Source: Burkholderiales bacterium (GTDB lineage: Bacteria; Pseudomonadota; Gammaproteobacteria; Burkholderiales; Thiobacteraceae). Taken from it: a stretch of DNA of 42,888 nucleotides. The stretch lies in assembly GCA_023511995.1 (NCBI GenBank), contig JAIMAL010000021.1, positions 1 to 42,888 on the forward strand, in the 5' to 3' direction. This document shows positions 1-7,710 of the stretch, piece after piece. The position numbers were made by a program, and so were the translations under genes. The notes below the pieces were generated by a model. The model did not search any database. It was given only the letters and a program-made list of their open reading frames with translations, and was not told the DNA's origin. Each line of letters opens with the position of its first letter. Position 1 is the first letter of the stretch.

Positions 1-1
1 C

Positions 2-1204
2 TTCGAGTCGGTGCTCGCCGCCAACCCGAGGAGCGTGGACGCCATGCTGGGGCTTGCCGCCCTGGAGCAGGTCGCGCGCAACGAAAAAGGCGCCGTCGAG
101 TGGCTGGAAAAAGCCGCCAAGGCGGATGCGAAGGCCATCGCCCCCCGCGCCCTGCTGGCCGATCATTATCTGGCGCGGCGGGAGCCGCAGCGAGCCCTCA
201 CTTTTGCCCGCGAGGCCCAGGCCGCCAATCCCGACAGCGCCCAGGCACTGGCGCTATTGGGCCGGGTGCAGCTCGCGGCGGGGGAGAAGGACAACGCCCT
301 GACCACCTTCAGCCGGCTGGTGGAGCGGGAGCCCGACTCCGCCTCGGCGTTCTTCCAGCTTGCCAGCGCCCAGATGGCGGCGGACCGGCTGGGGGAGGCG
401 CGCAAGTCCTTGGAGCGGGCCCTGACGCTGGACCCGAAATTCACCGACGCCCAGCTCGCCCTCATCGGCCTCGAGTGGCGCGGCGGCCGCCAGGAGGAGG
501 CCCTGCGCCGCGCCCAGACCCTGCAGGCCCAGGCGCCCAAGGCCGCCGGGGGCTTCGTCATCGAGGGGGACATCCATCTCGCCCGCAATGACCCGGCGCG
601 CGCCGCGGCCCTCTATCAGAAGGCCTTCGAGCGGGAGGCAAACCCCGTGATCGCCATGAAGCTGCACGGCAGTCTCCTTGCCGCCAACCGGCCGGCGGAG
701 GCCCGGGCGGTGGCCGAGCGGTGGCTCAAGGCGCATCCGGACGATGTGGGCATGCGCCTCTACCTCGGGGAGAGCCACCTCAAGCGGGGTGAGGACAAAG
801 AAGCCATCGCCCAGTATCGGGCCATCCTGGAAAAGGCCCCGGATCATCTCGTCGCCCTCAACAACCTCGCCTGGCTGCTCGGCAAGCAGGGGGATGCGGG
901 GGCGCTGGCGATGGCCGAGCGGGCCCATCGGCTGCGACCGGAAGATCCCCGCATCCTCGACACCCTGGGCTGGATCCACCTCCAAGCGGGGCGGGCGCGG
1001 CAGGCCCGGGATTTCCTCGCCAAGGCGGTGGCCGCCGCTCCTGGCGAGCCCAGTGTGCGCTACCACTATGCGGTGGCCCTCTGGAAAAGCGGTGATTCCG
1101 GCGGGGCGCGGCAGGAACTGCAACGGGCCCTGGCGGTGGGGGTGCGCTTCCCCGAGGAAAAGGACGCCCAGGCCCTGCTTTCCCAACTGACCGCCCGCCC
1201 GTGA
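2..1204 (+). CDS. TPR-repeat protein, PrsT-like (5' partial)
   Basis: Only the C-terminal part is present: the frame is open from base 2 to the TGA at 1202-1204, so the true start lies upstream. The visible ~400 residues are back-to-back tetratricopeptide repeats (repeated A/L-rich helix pairs ending in ...NP or ...P-D/E). Its end (LDTLGWIHLQAG ... VRYHYAVALWKSGD) matches the end of the next gene (MDTLGWVLTRRG ... LRYHYGVALGQAGD), so the two are tandem paralogues. Large TPR lipoproteins of this type (PrsT) accompany exosortase/PEP-CTERM systems, where they are thought to act as envelope scaffolds. The neighbouring PEP-CTERM gene supports that reading. The gap to the next start is 14 bp, so both are probably co-transcribed. 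Function is inferred from family and context only. Confidence 0.8.
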   Translation, partial: FESVLAANPRSVDAMLGLAALEQVARNEKGAVEWLEKAAKADAKAIAPRALLADHYLARREPQRALTFAREAQAANPDSAQALALLGRVQLAAGEKDNALTTFSRLVEREPDSASAFFQLASAQMAADRLGEARKSLERALTLDPKFTDAQLALIGLEWRGGRQEEALRRAQTLQAQAPKAAGGFVIEGDIHLARNDPARAAALYQKAFEREANPVIAMKLHGSLLAANRPAEARAVAERWLKAHPDDVGMRLYLGESHLKRGEDKEAIAQYRAILEKAPDHLVALNNLAWLLGKQGDAGALAMAERAHRLRPEDPRILDTLGWIHLQAGRARQARDFLAKAVAAAPGEPSVRYHYAVALWKSGDSGGARQELQRALAVGVRFPEEKDAQALLSQLTARP

Positions 1205-1218
1205 CGAAAGGAGTTTCC

Positions 1219-4005
1219 ATGCTTGCCGCCCGCCTTATGCGCCTGGTCGCCGTCGCTTTGCTTTTCGCCCTGTTTGCTGCGGGCTGTGAACGGCTTGCCA
1301 ACTACACGGACCAGGAACACGTCAGCCGCGCCAAGACCTTCTTGAGGAAAAACGATCTGCGCGCGGCGGAGATCGAGCTCAAGAATGCGGTCGCGAAAAA
1401 CCCCCGCAATGCGGAAGCCCGCTGGGAGCTTGGCCGGCTCTACCTCACCCAGCGTCGGGGCCAGGATGCGGAAAAGGAACTGCGCCAGGCGCAGGCGTTG
1501 GGGATGAACCCCGCCACCCTGAAGGTGCCCCTGGCGCGCGCCTATCTCCTGCAGGGGGATTTCGAAAGGCTGTTGCGGGAAATCGAACCGGCGGCGAGCG
1601 ACTCTGCCACCAATACCGCTCGGCTTTTGGCCCTGCGGGGCGATGCGCTTGTCGGGGCGCGGCGTTTCCGTGATGGTTGCGCTGCTTACGGGGAAGGGGA
1701 GGCGGCTGACCCCGAGCACGCCGTGGAGGCGCGCTGGGGCCTGGCCCTGTGTGCCACCGCCCGCGGTGACCTGGAGGCGGCCCGGGGCTATCTCGAGAAA
1801 GCGCGGCAAATCGAGCCGGACAACGACGGCACCTGGGCGCGTCTGGGTGAGTTCGCCCAGATGCAGGGGAATGCCGAGGCGGCCCAGGCCGCCTTCGGCG
1901 AAGCCCTGAAACGCAACCCCTTGAACGCCGAAGCCCTCATCGGCCGCGCCGCCATCGCCATCGGTCGGGGTGACTTTGCTGGCGCGCGCAAGGACCTGGA
2001 AACGCTGCAGAACGCCGGCATCGAGCACCCGGGCCTTTTGCACGTGGGCGCCGCCCTGAAACAGGCGCGGGGCCAGCTGGATGGCGCGCTGGAACTCGCC
2101 CAGCGTCTGGAAAAGCGCTATCCCCGCTATTTTCCCGGCTGGCTCCTTGCCGCCCAGGTCCACTACGCCAAGGGCAACCTGGGGCTTGCCGAGCAGTATG
2201 TGAGCCGCTACCTCACCGTCCAGCCCGCCAACCGCAGTGCCGTCCTCCTCAAGGCGGACATCCTGGCCCGCAGCGGCCGCGCGGCGGAAATCCCTCCCCT
2301 CACCGAGCCCCTGCTTGGCCGCTATCCCGACGATGCGCGGCTTCTCGCCGCCACCGGCCAGGCCTATCTGCTCTTAGGCGATTACGCGCGCGCCCAGGGC
2401 TTTCTCGAGCGGGCGCTGGCGGTGGAGCCGGGGAATGCCGGCAGCCAGGTGGCGCTGGCGGTGGCCCACTTGGGGCGGGGCGAGCGGGAAAAGGGCCTTG
2501 CCCTGCTGGAGGAGGTGGCGGCGCGGGACCAGAAGGGGGTGACCGCCGATCTGCTGCTGGTGGCGGAGTACAACCGGGGGCGGGAATACGACCGGGCCCT
2601 GGCGAGCATCGACCGCATCGAGCGCAAGGAACCCCAAAGCGCCCTCCCCCATCGGCTGCGGGGTGGGGTGCTGCTCCTCAGAAACGACCGGGTGGGGGCG
2701 CGCAAGGCCCTGGAAGCGGGGCTTGCCAAAGACCCCGCGGACCTTTTGACGGCGGCGGCGCTCGCCGACCTGGATCTGGCGGAAGGCCGGCCCGAGGCGG
2801 CGCGGGAGCGTTTTGAGCGCATGCTGGCGCGCCATCCCGGCAACACCGACATCATGGTGGCCCTGGCCGGGCTTGCCGCCAGGGCGGGTGATGAGAAGGC
2901 CTTCGTCGACTGGCTAAGCCGCGCCGCCCGTCAGGATGCCAAGGCCCTGCGGCCGCGGCTCATGCTGGCGGAACACCACCTCAAGCGGGGACGGGCCGAC
3001 CAGGCGCTGGCCCTGGCCACCGAGGCGGCGCGGGCCAACCCGGACGACCCCCAGGCCCTGGCCTTCCTTGGCCGTATGCAGATGGCGAGCGGGGCGCGCG
3101 AAAACGCCGTGGCCTCTTTCAGCCGCCTGGCGGGGCTGCTTGCCGACCCCACCCCGGCGCAGGTGGAACTCGCCCGCGCCCACATCTCCCTACGCCGTTA
3201 CGGGGATGCCCGGAGTGCCATCGAGCAGGCGCTGGCGCGCTCGCCGGACTACCTGCCGGCGCTCCAGGTGGCGGGGGATCTGGAGCTCTTGGCCGGCAAT
3301 CCCGCCAAGGCGCTGGGCATAGCCCAGCGGCTTTATGCCCTGGCCCCCCGCTTGCCGGCGGGCCTGGTGCTGCGGGGCGAGGCACAGATGCGGCAGGGGC
3401 GCTACGGGGCGGCGGTGGAATCCTTCGCCAAGGCGCTGGCTCTGGATCCCAACGCGGGCACCCAGGTGATCCGCCTGCACCAGGCCCTGCTTTTCGCCAA
3501 CCGGGCGGCGGAGGCCGACGCGCGCCTGGCCGACTGGCTCGAGGCCCATCCCGACCAGGACGCCGTCCGCCTCTACGCCGCCGAGAATGCGGTCGTGCGC
3601 CGCCGCTGGCCGGCTGCCCGCGACGCCTATGAAGCCCTGCTCGCCCGGCATCCGGAGCAGGCCGCCCTCCTCAATAACCTCGCCCTGGTGTACCTGGAGC
3701 TTGCCGACCCCCGGGCGCTGGCCACCGCCGAGCGGGCGTTCAAAGCTGCGCCGGAGGATCCCCTGGTGATGGATACCCTGGGCTGGGTGCTCACCCGACG
3801 GGGGGAAGTGAAGCGGGCGCTGCCCCTGTTGCGCCAGGCGGTGGAAAAACGGCCGGAGCTTCCCAGCCTGCGCTACCACTATGGGGTGGCGTTGGGCCAA
3901 GCCGGCGACCGGCTGGGCGCGGCGCGGGAGCTGGATGCGGCGCTTGCCCGCCGGCAGCCCTTCCCGGAAGAGGCCGAGGCCCGCGCCCTGCGCAAATCCC
4001 TCTGA
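1219..4005 (+). CDS. prsT: PEP-CTERM system TPR-repeat lipoprotein, PrsT-like
   Basis: This encodes a 928-residue protein built almost entirely of tetratricopeptide repeats. I chose ATG 1219 because AAAGGAG lies just upstream (1207-1213); the in-frame GTG at 1201 overlaps the previous stop and would add six residues in front of the signal peptide. The N-terminus is a lipoprotein signal (hydrophobic stretch, then FAAGC) with Cys23 as the predicted lipidated residue, so the protein should be membrane-anchored in the periplasm. Length and architecture fit the PrsT family, which is found with exosortase-dependent PEP-CTERM protein sorting. It is a paralogue of the gene upstream and faces a PEP-CTERM gene on the other strand. 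The gene symbol rests on architecture and neighbourhood; other exosortase-cluster genes (xrtA, prsK, prsR) are not in the window. Confidence 0.82.
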   Translation: MLAARLMRLVAVALLFALFAAGCERLANYTDQEHVSRAKTFLRKNDLRAAEIELKNAVAKNPRNAEARWELGRLYLTQRRGQDAEKELRQAQALGMNPATLKVPLARAYLLQGDFERLLREIEPAASDSATNTARLLALRGDALVGARRFRDGCAAYGEGEAADPEHAVEARWGLALCATARGDLEAARGYLEKARQIEPDNDGTWARLGEFAQMQGNAEAAQAAFGEALKRNPLNAEALIGRAAIAIGRGDFAGARKDLETLQNAGIEHPGLLHVGAALKQARGQLDGALELAQRLEKRYPRYFPGWLLAAQVHYAKGNLGLAEQYVSRYLTVQPANRSAVLLKADILARSGRAAEIPPLTEPLLGRYPDDARLLAATGQAYLLLGDYARAQGFLERALAVEPGNAGSQVALAVAHLGRGEREKGLALLEEVAARDQKGVTADLLLVAEYNRGREYDRALASIDRIERKEPQSALPHRLRGGVLLLRNDRVGARKALEAGLAKDPADLLTAAALADLDLAEGRPEAARERFERMLARHPGNTDIMVALAGLAARAGDEKAFVDWLSRAARQDAKALRPRLMLAEHHLKRGRADQALALATEAARANPDDPQALAFLGRMQMASGARENAVASFSRLAGLLADPTPAQVELARAHISLRRYGDARSAIEQALARSPDYLPALQVAGDLELLAGNPAKALGIAQRLYALAPRLPAGLVLRGEAQMRQGRYGAAVESFAKALALDPNAGTQVIRLHQALLFANRAAEADARLADWLEAHPDQDAVRLYAAENAVVRRRWPAARDAYEALLARHPEQAALLNNLALVYLELADPRALATAERAFKAAPEDPLVMDTLGWVLTRRGEVKRALPLLRQAVEKRPELPSLRYHYGVALGQAGDRLGAARELDAALARRQPFPEEAEARALRKSL

Positions 4006-4147
4006 ACCCCCGGGGTGGCTGAGCCCTGGCGGCCGGCCCATGGGCTCAAGGGAGCCTCGCCGCCCGCCGAGCGCCCCTTAAGGCGAGGGCGCGGTCGCCC
4101 GCGAGGGGCCGTGACCGGGAAGGGGAGAAACCCGGCAAAAGGCGGGC

Positions 4148-4175
4148 AAAAAAGAACCCCGCACAAGCGGGGTTC
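4148..4175 (-). terminator. Intrinsic terminator of the PEP-CTERM gene
   Basis: On the minus strand a perfect 9-bp stem (GAACCCCGC / GCGGGGTTC) with a TTGT loop is followed directly by six T. It lies 35 bp past the stop of the PEP-CTERM gene. The remaining 142 bp back to the end of the PrsT-like gene (4006-4147) hold no gene. They include a weaker hairpin (TGAGCCC 4020-4026 / GGGCTCA 4042-4048) without a T-run. Confidence 0.88.
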
Positions 4176-4210
4176 CGAGGGTGGATCGTGGGGCCAGGCC
4201 CCTGTTGTTT

Positions 4211-5056
4211 TTACCCTTTTCGCCGGCGGGCGAGCCAACCCATGCCCGCAAAACCCAGACCCAGGAGGGCGAGGCTGCCGGGCTCCGGCACCGCCAGCCG
4301 GAATTGACCGTTGTTGCCGACGAAGAAGTCCTTGGGCGGCGTGTTGGTGTAATTGGCCAGGGTGTTCCCGGCGAGCTGAATGGCAACTTCGTCCCTCATG
4401 GTCGTGGTCGGGTTGCTGTTGTAACTGGCATTCACGGTCGTGAAGCCGAACAGCAGAGGCCCATTGACAAGGTAGGTGGAAAGATCGGTCACGCCGTCTG
4501 GCGCGAAGGCATAGCCAGGCGCAAGAGACGTCACCTGGAAGATTGCGGTCAGGAACCCGTTGGGGATGCCCGAGGCGTTAACAAGCCCGCCCCCTCCCGG
4601 AACCTGGACGAGGGTGGCGAAGTTGGTCCCATTGTTTGCGCCGTAAATGCCTGTGGTGGACCCGTAATCGAACGACGTGTCGCTGTACAGGTTCAGGATC
4701 CCGCCGGCATTAAACGTGAAGCTCCCGCCAAAAGAACCGCTTCCCGTCCCACCGGCATACACTGCGGTGAGCTCGCGAGTGGGTGGCCCTGAGAACAGGG
4801 AGCTTCCTCCGTCGTGGCCGGAAAGGATGAACACCCCATCGTCTTTGAAGGTGAAGGAGGAACCCCCCGTCGGGGTGGTCTGGATATAGCTGAAACCGGT
4901 CAGATCGAGGTATTGGTTGATGAGGACCTTGCCCGCAGGACCCCCTCCATCGGGATCCAGGTACCAGTTGTTTAGGAAAGCCGCGGAGGCGCTGGCCGGC
5001 GCGAGCGCGGCGGCAACCGCCGCAGCGGCGAGCAGTTTGGTGAAGGGGGTTTTCAT
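4211..5056 (-). CDS. PEP-CTERM domain exported protein
   Basis: This is a 281-residue exported protein. ATG 5056 is chosen because AAGGAG precedes it at good spacing and a signal peptide follows at once (KTPFTKLLAAAAVAAALAPASASA, cleavage near residue 26). The mature part is rich in Gly, Ser, Thr, Asn and Phe and contains no enzyme motif that I recognise. The C-terminus is a textbook PEP-CTERM sorting signal: VPEP, a hydrophobic helix (SLALLGLGFAGMGWLA) and RRRKG. An exosortase should cut at this signal and hand the protein on to the cell surface or extracellular matrix. The gene has its own sigma-54 promoter and terminator, so it is a single-gene unit. It may be related to floc-associated PepA-type proteins, but I cannot confirm that by eye. 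Confidence 0.9.
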   Translation of the reverse strand: MKTPFTKLLAAAAVAAALAPASASAAFLNNWYLDPDGGGPAGKVLINQYLDLTGFSYIQTTPTGGSSFTFKDDGVFILSGHDGGSSLFSGPPTRELTAVYAGGTGSGSFGGSFTFNAGGILNLYSDTSFDYGSTTGIYGANNGTNFATLVQVPGGGGLVNASGIPNGFLTAIFQVTSLAPGYAFAPDGVTDLSTYLVNGPLLFGFTTVNASYNSNPTTTMRDEVAIQLAGNTLANYTNTPPKDFFVGNNGQFRLAVPEPGSLALLGLGFAGMGWLARRRKG

Positions 5057-5126
5057 GATTCTCTCCTTACGCTGTTTCAGGTTGCTTGAGAGGCGGCGCC
5101 TCCGGGTTTTTACCACACCCGCCCTT

Positions 5127-5143
5127 AAGCAAGCGGCATGCCA
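5127..5143 (-). promoter_or_regulatory. Sigma-54 (-24/-12) promoter of the PEP-CTERM gene
   Basis: Read on the minus strand the site is TGGCATGCCGCTTGCTT. It has GG (5142-5141), exactly ten bases, then GC (5130-5129), matching the RpoN consensus TGGCAYR-N4-TTGCW at nearly every position. Transcription should begin near 5117, leaving a leader of about 60 nt before the AAGGAG/ATG at 5056. PEP-CTERM genes are known to be controlled by the PrsK-PrsR two-component system with RpoN, so the site fits its context. Activator binding sites would lie upstream (5150-5280); I could not pick one out. Confidence 0.85.
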
Positions 5144-5284
5144 GAAATTAAAATGATCCTGAAAACAACGGGATAGGGGATCGCCCCGGGTTTCGCTTGG
5201 GCGCGAGTGTAAAAAAATCCGACAAGCTCCCGGGCGGGGCCGGGGATTCCGGCAAGGGGCGCGAACTGGCCGCACGGCAGGGAC

Positions 5285-7261
5285 TCATGCCGGATCCTTC
5301 CGGCCTGCTCTGCTCGTGAGCAGGGCGGGCAGGGGCAGGCGCAGGGAGCGCGCCCGAGGCGGCGGCGCGTTGCCGATGCGACCCAGGAAAACGGCGCGGG
5401 ATGTCCCGCTTCCCAGGAGGGCCTCCAGGCGGGTGGCGATTTCCCGTGCGGCGGGCAGGGCGTGGGGGCTTTGGGAGAAGCTCCTGCCTTCGCGGGCGTA
5501 GCGGGCGAAGATCAAGGGAGTCATTTCCGGCTGCAGCCTAAGCCCAAGCTTTGTGGCCGTGAGCCAGAAACGTTGCACGGCGCGGCCTGCGGCGAGGTAG
5601 TCGTCGATGCCCGACGGGGGCCTGGGCAGGAGCAGGGCGAAATGGGCGGCACAGAAAAGCCCGGGAAGCAGGTCCAGCTCCAGCCGCGGCGGCAGCGTGC
5701 CCAAAAGGAACCGGTTGAAAAACTGCACCCGCTCCCAGCTCGCCATCACCCACTGGGTGAGCCTCAGAGTGAGGGGGTCGAGCCCCACTGCCTGATCCGG
5801 CACCTTGTCCACGCTGAAGCGGCTTTTCCACTCGATGACGGCGCGGTGCACCCGGTAGGCCTCGGGCAGGGTCAGGCGCAGCTTCGCGTTGTCGAAGAGG
5901 AGGCGGGCCACCCGGCCGCGCTTGCCCCAGCCTTCCAGCCAGACCACTTCGCACTCCGGCGCGGCGGCGTCAGTGAGCGCCCGCTTTTGTGCATCGGTGA
6001 GGGGTTTCGTCGAAAATGCCCGCCTGTGCACGCTGCGTTGGCGGATGAAGTCCGCCAGGGGGTGGGGGGCAGGCTGTGCCTCCGGTACGAGCTCGACGTC
6101 GAAGGTGGGCCGGGTCTCGGGGCTGTCGAGCCGCCGGCGCACCTCGGCGCGGAGGCCAAAGCGGCTGGCGGCAAGACTCAGGGTTTCCAGCAGCGCCCCG
6201 ATGGCCAGTTGACTGGCGTGGCCGTCCAGGTCATAGACACAGTCCTCCCGCGTGTCGAAACCGTGGATGACGAGGTGCCGCTCGTCACGGATTTCGAAGC
6301 GCCACGGTTGGGTGTTGTCGCCGCTCGGGGCCCAACGGGCCAGCTCCAGGATTTTTTCCATCACCGTGGTGGGGGCGGGTTCCTCCGGCGGGCGGGCGGC
6401 GGCGTAGGCCGCGAGCCGGCGGCGGGTGAGGACAAGGAGCAGCCGCTGCAGCGGATTGCGCATGCCGCCGGGACGCCAGGTGCGGGTGAAGCGGTTGCGG
6501 TAGGCATCGAACTGCAAACCCCAGGGCGCCGCCCGCACCGGCCCGCGCCCCAGGAGAATCTTGAGGGCCTCGGTGGCCGCCACCCCGGCGCAGAGCTGAC
6601 AGGCCATGACGGTGGAGGGCCCCCGCCGGGCGGCCAGGTCCACGGCCCCCGGTTCCACCAGGTAGCGCCGCTGCAAAGCGGCGGGCGCAAGCCCGATGAG
6701 GAAACGGAGGGCCTTCTCTTCCTCGGGCAGTCCCTTGAGCCGGAAATATTCCTCGAAGGTCATTTTTCCCGGCAGAAAATTCAACAGGGCGGTGCCCATC
6801 CCCAAGGGTGCGGCGGTGACGGCGGGCACCCCAAGGCGACCGCAGGCTTCGAACACCAGTTCCCGCGCGGCAAAGGCGAAAAAGTCCAAGCCATCCACGT
6901 AGAGATCCACGCCCGTCAGGAAGTCGGTGACGTTGTCCGCCGTGACCCCCTCGGGAAAAATGCGGAGGTTGAGTTCCGGGTTGATGTCGCGGGCCAGCGC
7001 GGCCATGACCTCCGCTTTGGGCCGCCCCAGACTGGAGAGGGTGGCACCGGCCTGCCGGTTGAAATTGACCAGGGAGAAGTGATCGAAATCCGCGATGTGG
7101 AAGGCCGCCACCCCCAGGCGAGCCAGGGTCAGGAGGTGAAATCCCCCCACGCCGCCCAGGCCGGCGATGGCCACCCGCTTGCCCCGCAGCCGCTGCTGTT
7201 CCTCTGCGGTAAGCCAGCCGATGTTGCGGGAGAAGGCCTGTTCGTAGTCGAAGTCGTCCAC
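5285..7261 (-). CDS. E1-like (ThiF/MoeB) adenylyltransferase-nitroreductase fusion
   Basis: This is a 658-residue two-domain protein. Residues ~25-260 are an E1/ThiF-like adenylating domain: glycine-rich nucleotide loop GLGGVGG (34-40), acidic DFD (58-60) followed by NFNRQ, Lys82 and DGLD (123-126). Residues ~300-600 are nitroreductase-like, with an FMN-site motif APSGDNTQPW (311-320). MoeB/ThiF enzymes usually have two CxxC zinc pairs; only C221/C224 is seen. The same order is known in proteins such as mycobacterial Rv1355c. The start is GTG 7261 after GGAAAAAGAG; a 14-bp gap follows the upstream stop. It is the last gene of the N-acyl amino acid operon. I infer ATP-driven activation, then FMN redox chemistry, on an amino-acid-derived product; the substrate is unknown. 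Confidence 0.82.
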   Translation of the reverse strand: MDDFDYEQAFSRNIGWLTAEEQQRLRGKRVAIAGLGGVGGFHLLTLARLGVAAFHIADFDHFSLVNFNRQAGATLSSLGRPKAEVMAALARDINPELNLRIFPEGVTADNVTDFLTGVDLYVDGLDFFAFAARELVFEACGRLGVPAVTAAPLGMGTALLNFLPGKMTFEEYFRLKGLPEEEKALRFLIGLAPAALQRRYLVEPGAVDLAARRGPSTVMACQLCAGVAATEALKILLGRGPVRAAPWGLQFDAYRNRFTRTWRPGGMRNPLQRLLLVLTRRRLAAYAAARPPEEPAPTTVMEKILELARWAPSGDNTQPWRFEIRDERHLVIHGFDTREDCVYDLDGHASQLAIGALLETLSLAASRFGLRAEVRRRLDSPETRPTFDVELVPEAQPAPHPLADFIRQRSVHRRAFSTKPLTDAQKRALTDAAAPECEVVWLEGWGKRGRVARLLFDNAKLRLTLPEAYRVHRAVIEWKSRFSVDKVPDQAVGLDPLTLRLTQWVMASWERVQFFNRFLLGTLPPRLELDLLPGLFCAAHFALLLPRPPSGIDDYLAAGRAVQRFWLTATKLGLRLQPEMTPLIFARYAREGRSFSQSPHALPAAREIATRLEALLGSGTSRAVFLGRIGNAPPPRARSLRLPLPALLTSRAGRKDPA

Positions 7262-7275
7262 GCTCTTTTTCCGGA

Positions 7276-7710
7276 TTAACGCCTTGCCCCATGACGTTGG
7301 GCATACCCGGTGAGCACCCGGGACAGGTCGCGACCCAGCAGGGGCAAGCGGATTCCCGCGCCTGCGAGCAATGGCCGGGGGTGGCTATCGGCGAATCCCT
7401 GCTCCTCCCCCAGGCTCCAGCGCCTTGCGGATGAACCCTTCGGCCTCCGCCCTGGACTGCGTGTCGTTGCTGGGGAAGGTGCGCGTTTCCGGGATCCAGC
7501 GTTCAGGCAGCACATCAGGCAGTTGTCGGGCCCCTGACCCCGCGCGGTGTGGAGGGCGGTCTCGAGGTCCGCGTCACCGGCGCGGGAGAGGGCCTCGTTG
7601 CGCGCCTTCGCCGCGGGCGTATAGGCGCGACAGAAGGCGCATACCCTCCGTTGGTCCAGGTCGGCGCCTGGCACCTTGGCGGGCATTAGGCAGCGGCGGC
7701 AGTGCTTCAT
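7276..7710 (-). pseudogene. Small Cys-rich (zinc-ribbon-like) protein, frame-disrupted
   Basis: ATG 7710 overlaps the TGA of the upstream RND gene (ATGA), so translation is coupled. Residues 1-70 are convincingly coding (third positions nearly all G/C) and carry C4xxC7, C24xxC27 and C64xxCC68. After codon 70 (near 7499) the strong G/C third-position pattern jumps to another frame, reading WIPETRTFPSNDTQSRAEAE and on to FIRKALE. It returns to the first frame at a run of five G (7407-7411) and ends at the TAA at 7276-7278. Two single-base changes, one missing near 7499 and one extra in the G-run, would restore one ~144-residue protein. As written, the original frame stays open but has a garbled middle. 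This may be a real lesion or two sequencing errors. The N-terminus resembles Cys-rich starts of some sugar amidotransferases, but no PP-loop SGGxDS is present. Confidence 0.62.

Noticed and set aside
1201-1218. GTG at 1201 as the start of the second PrsT-like gene
   Set aside because: It overlaps the previous stop, leaves the AAAGGAG inside the gene and adds residues before the signal peptide.
4020-4048. Hairpin TGAGCCC/GGGCTCA after the PrsT-like gene as its terminator
   Set aside because: It lacks a T-run and has a mismatched inner stem; not enough to call.
5210-5280. GC-rich stretch followed by seven T (minus strand) after the E1-nitroreductase gene as a terminator
   Set aside because: I could not draw a stable stem ending directly at the T-run.
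7276-7710. Assignment of the small Cys-rich gene to PP-loop N-acetyl-sugar amidotransferases
   Set aside because: The first 30 residues look similar, but the length is far too short and the SGGxDS ATP motif is missing even after frame repair.
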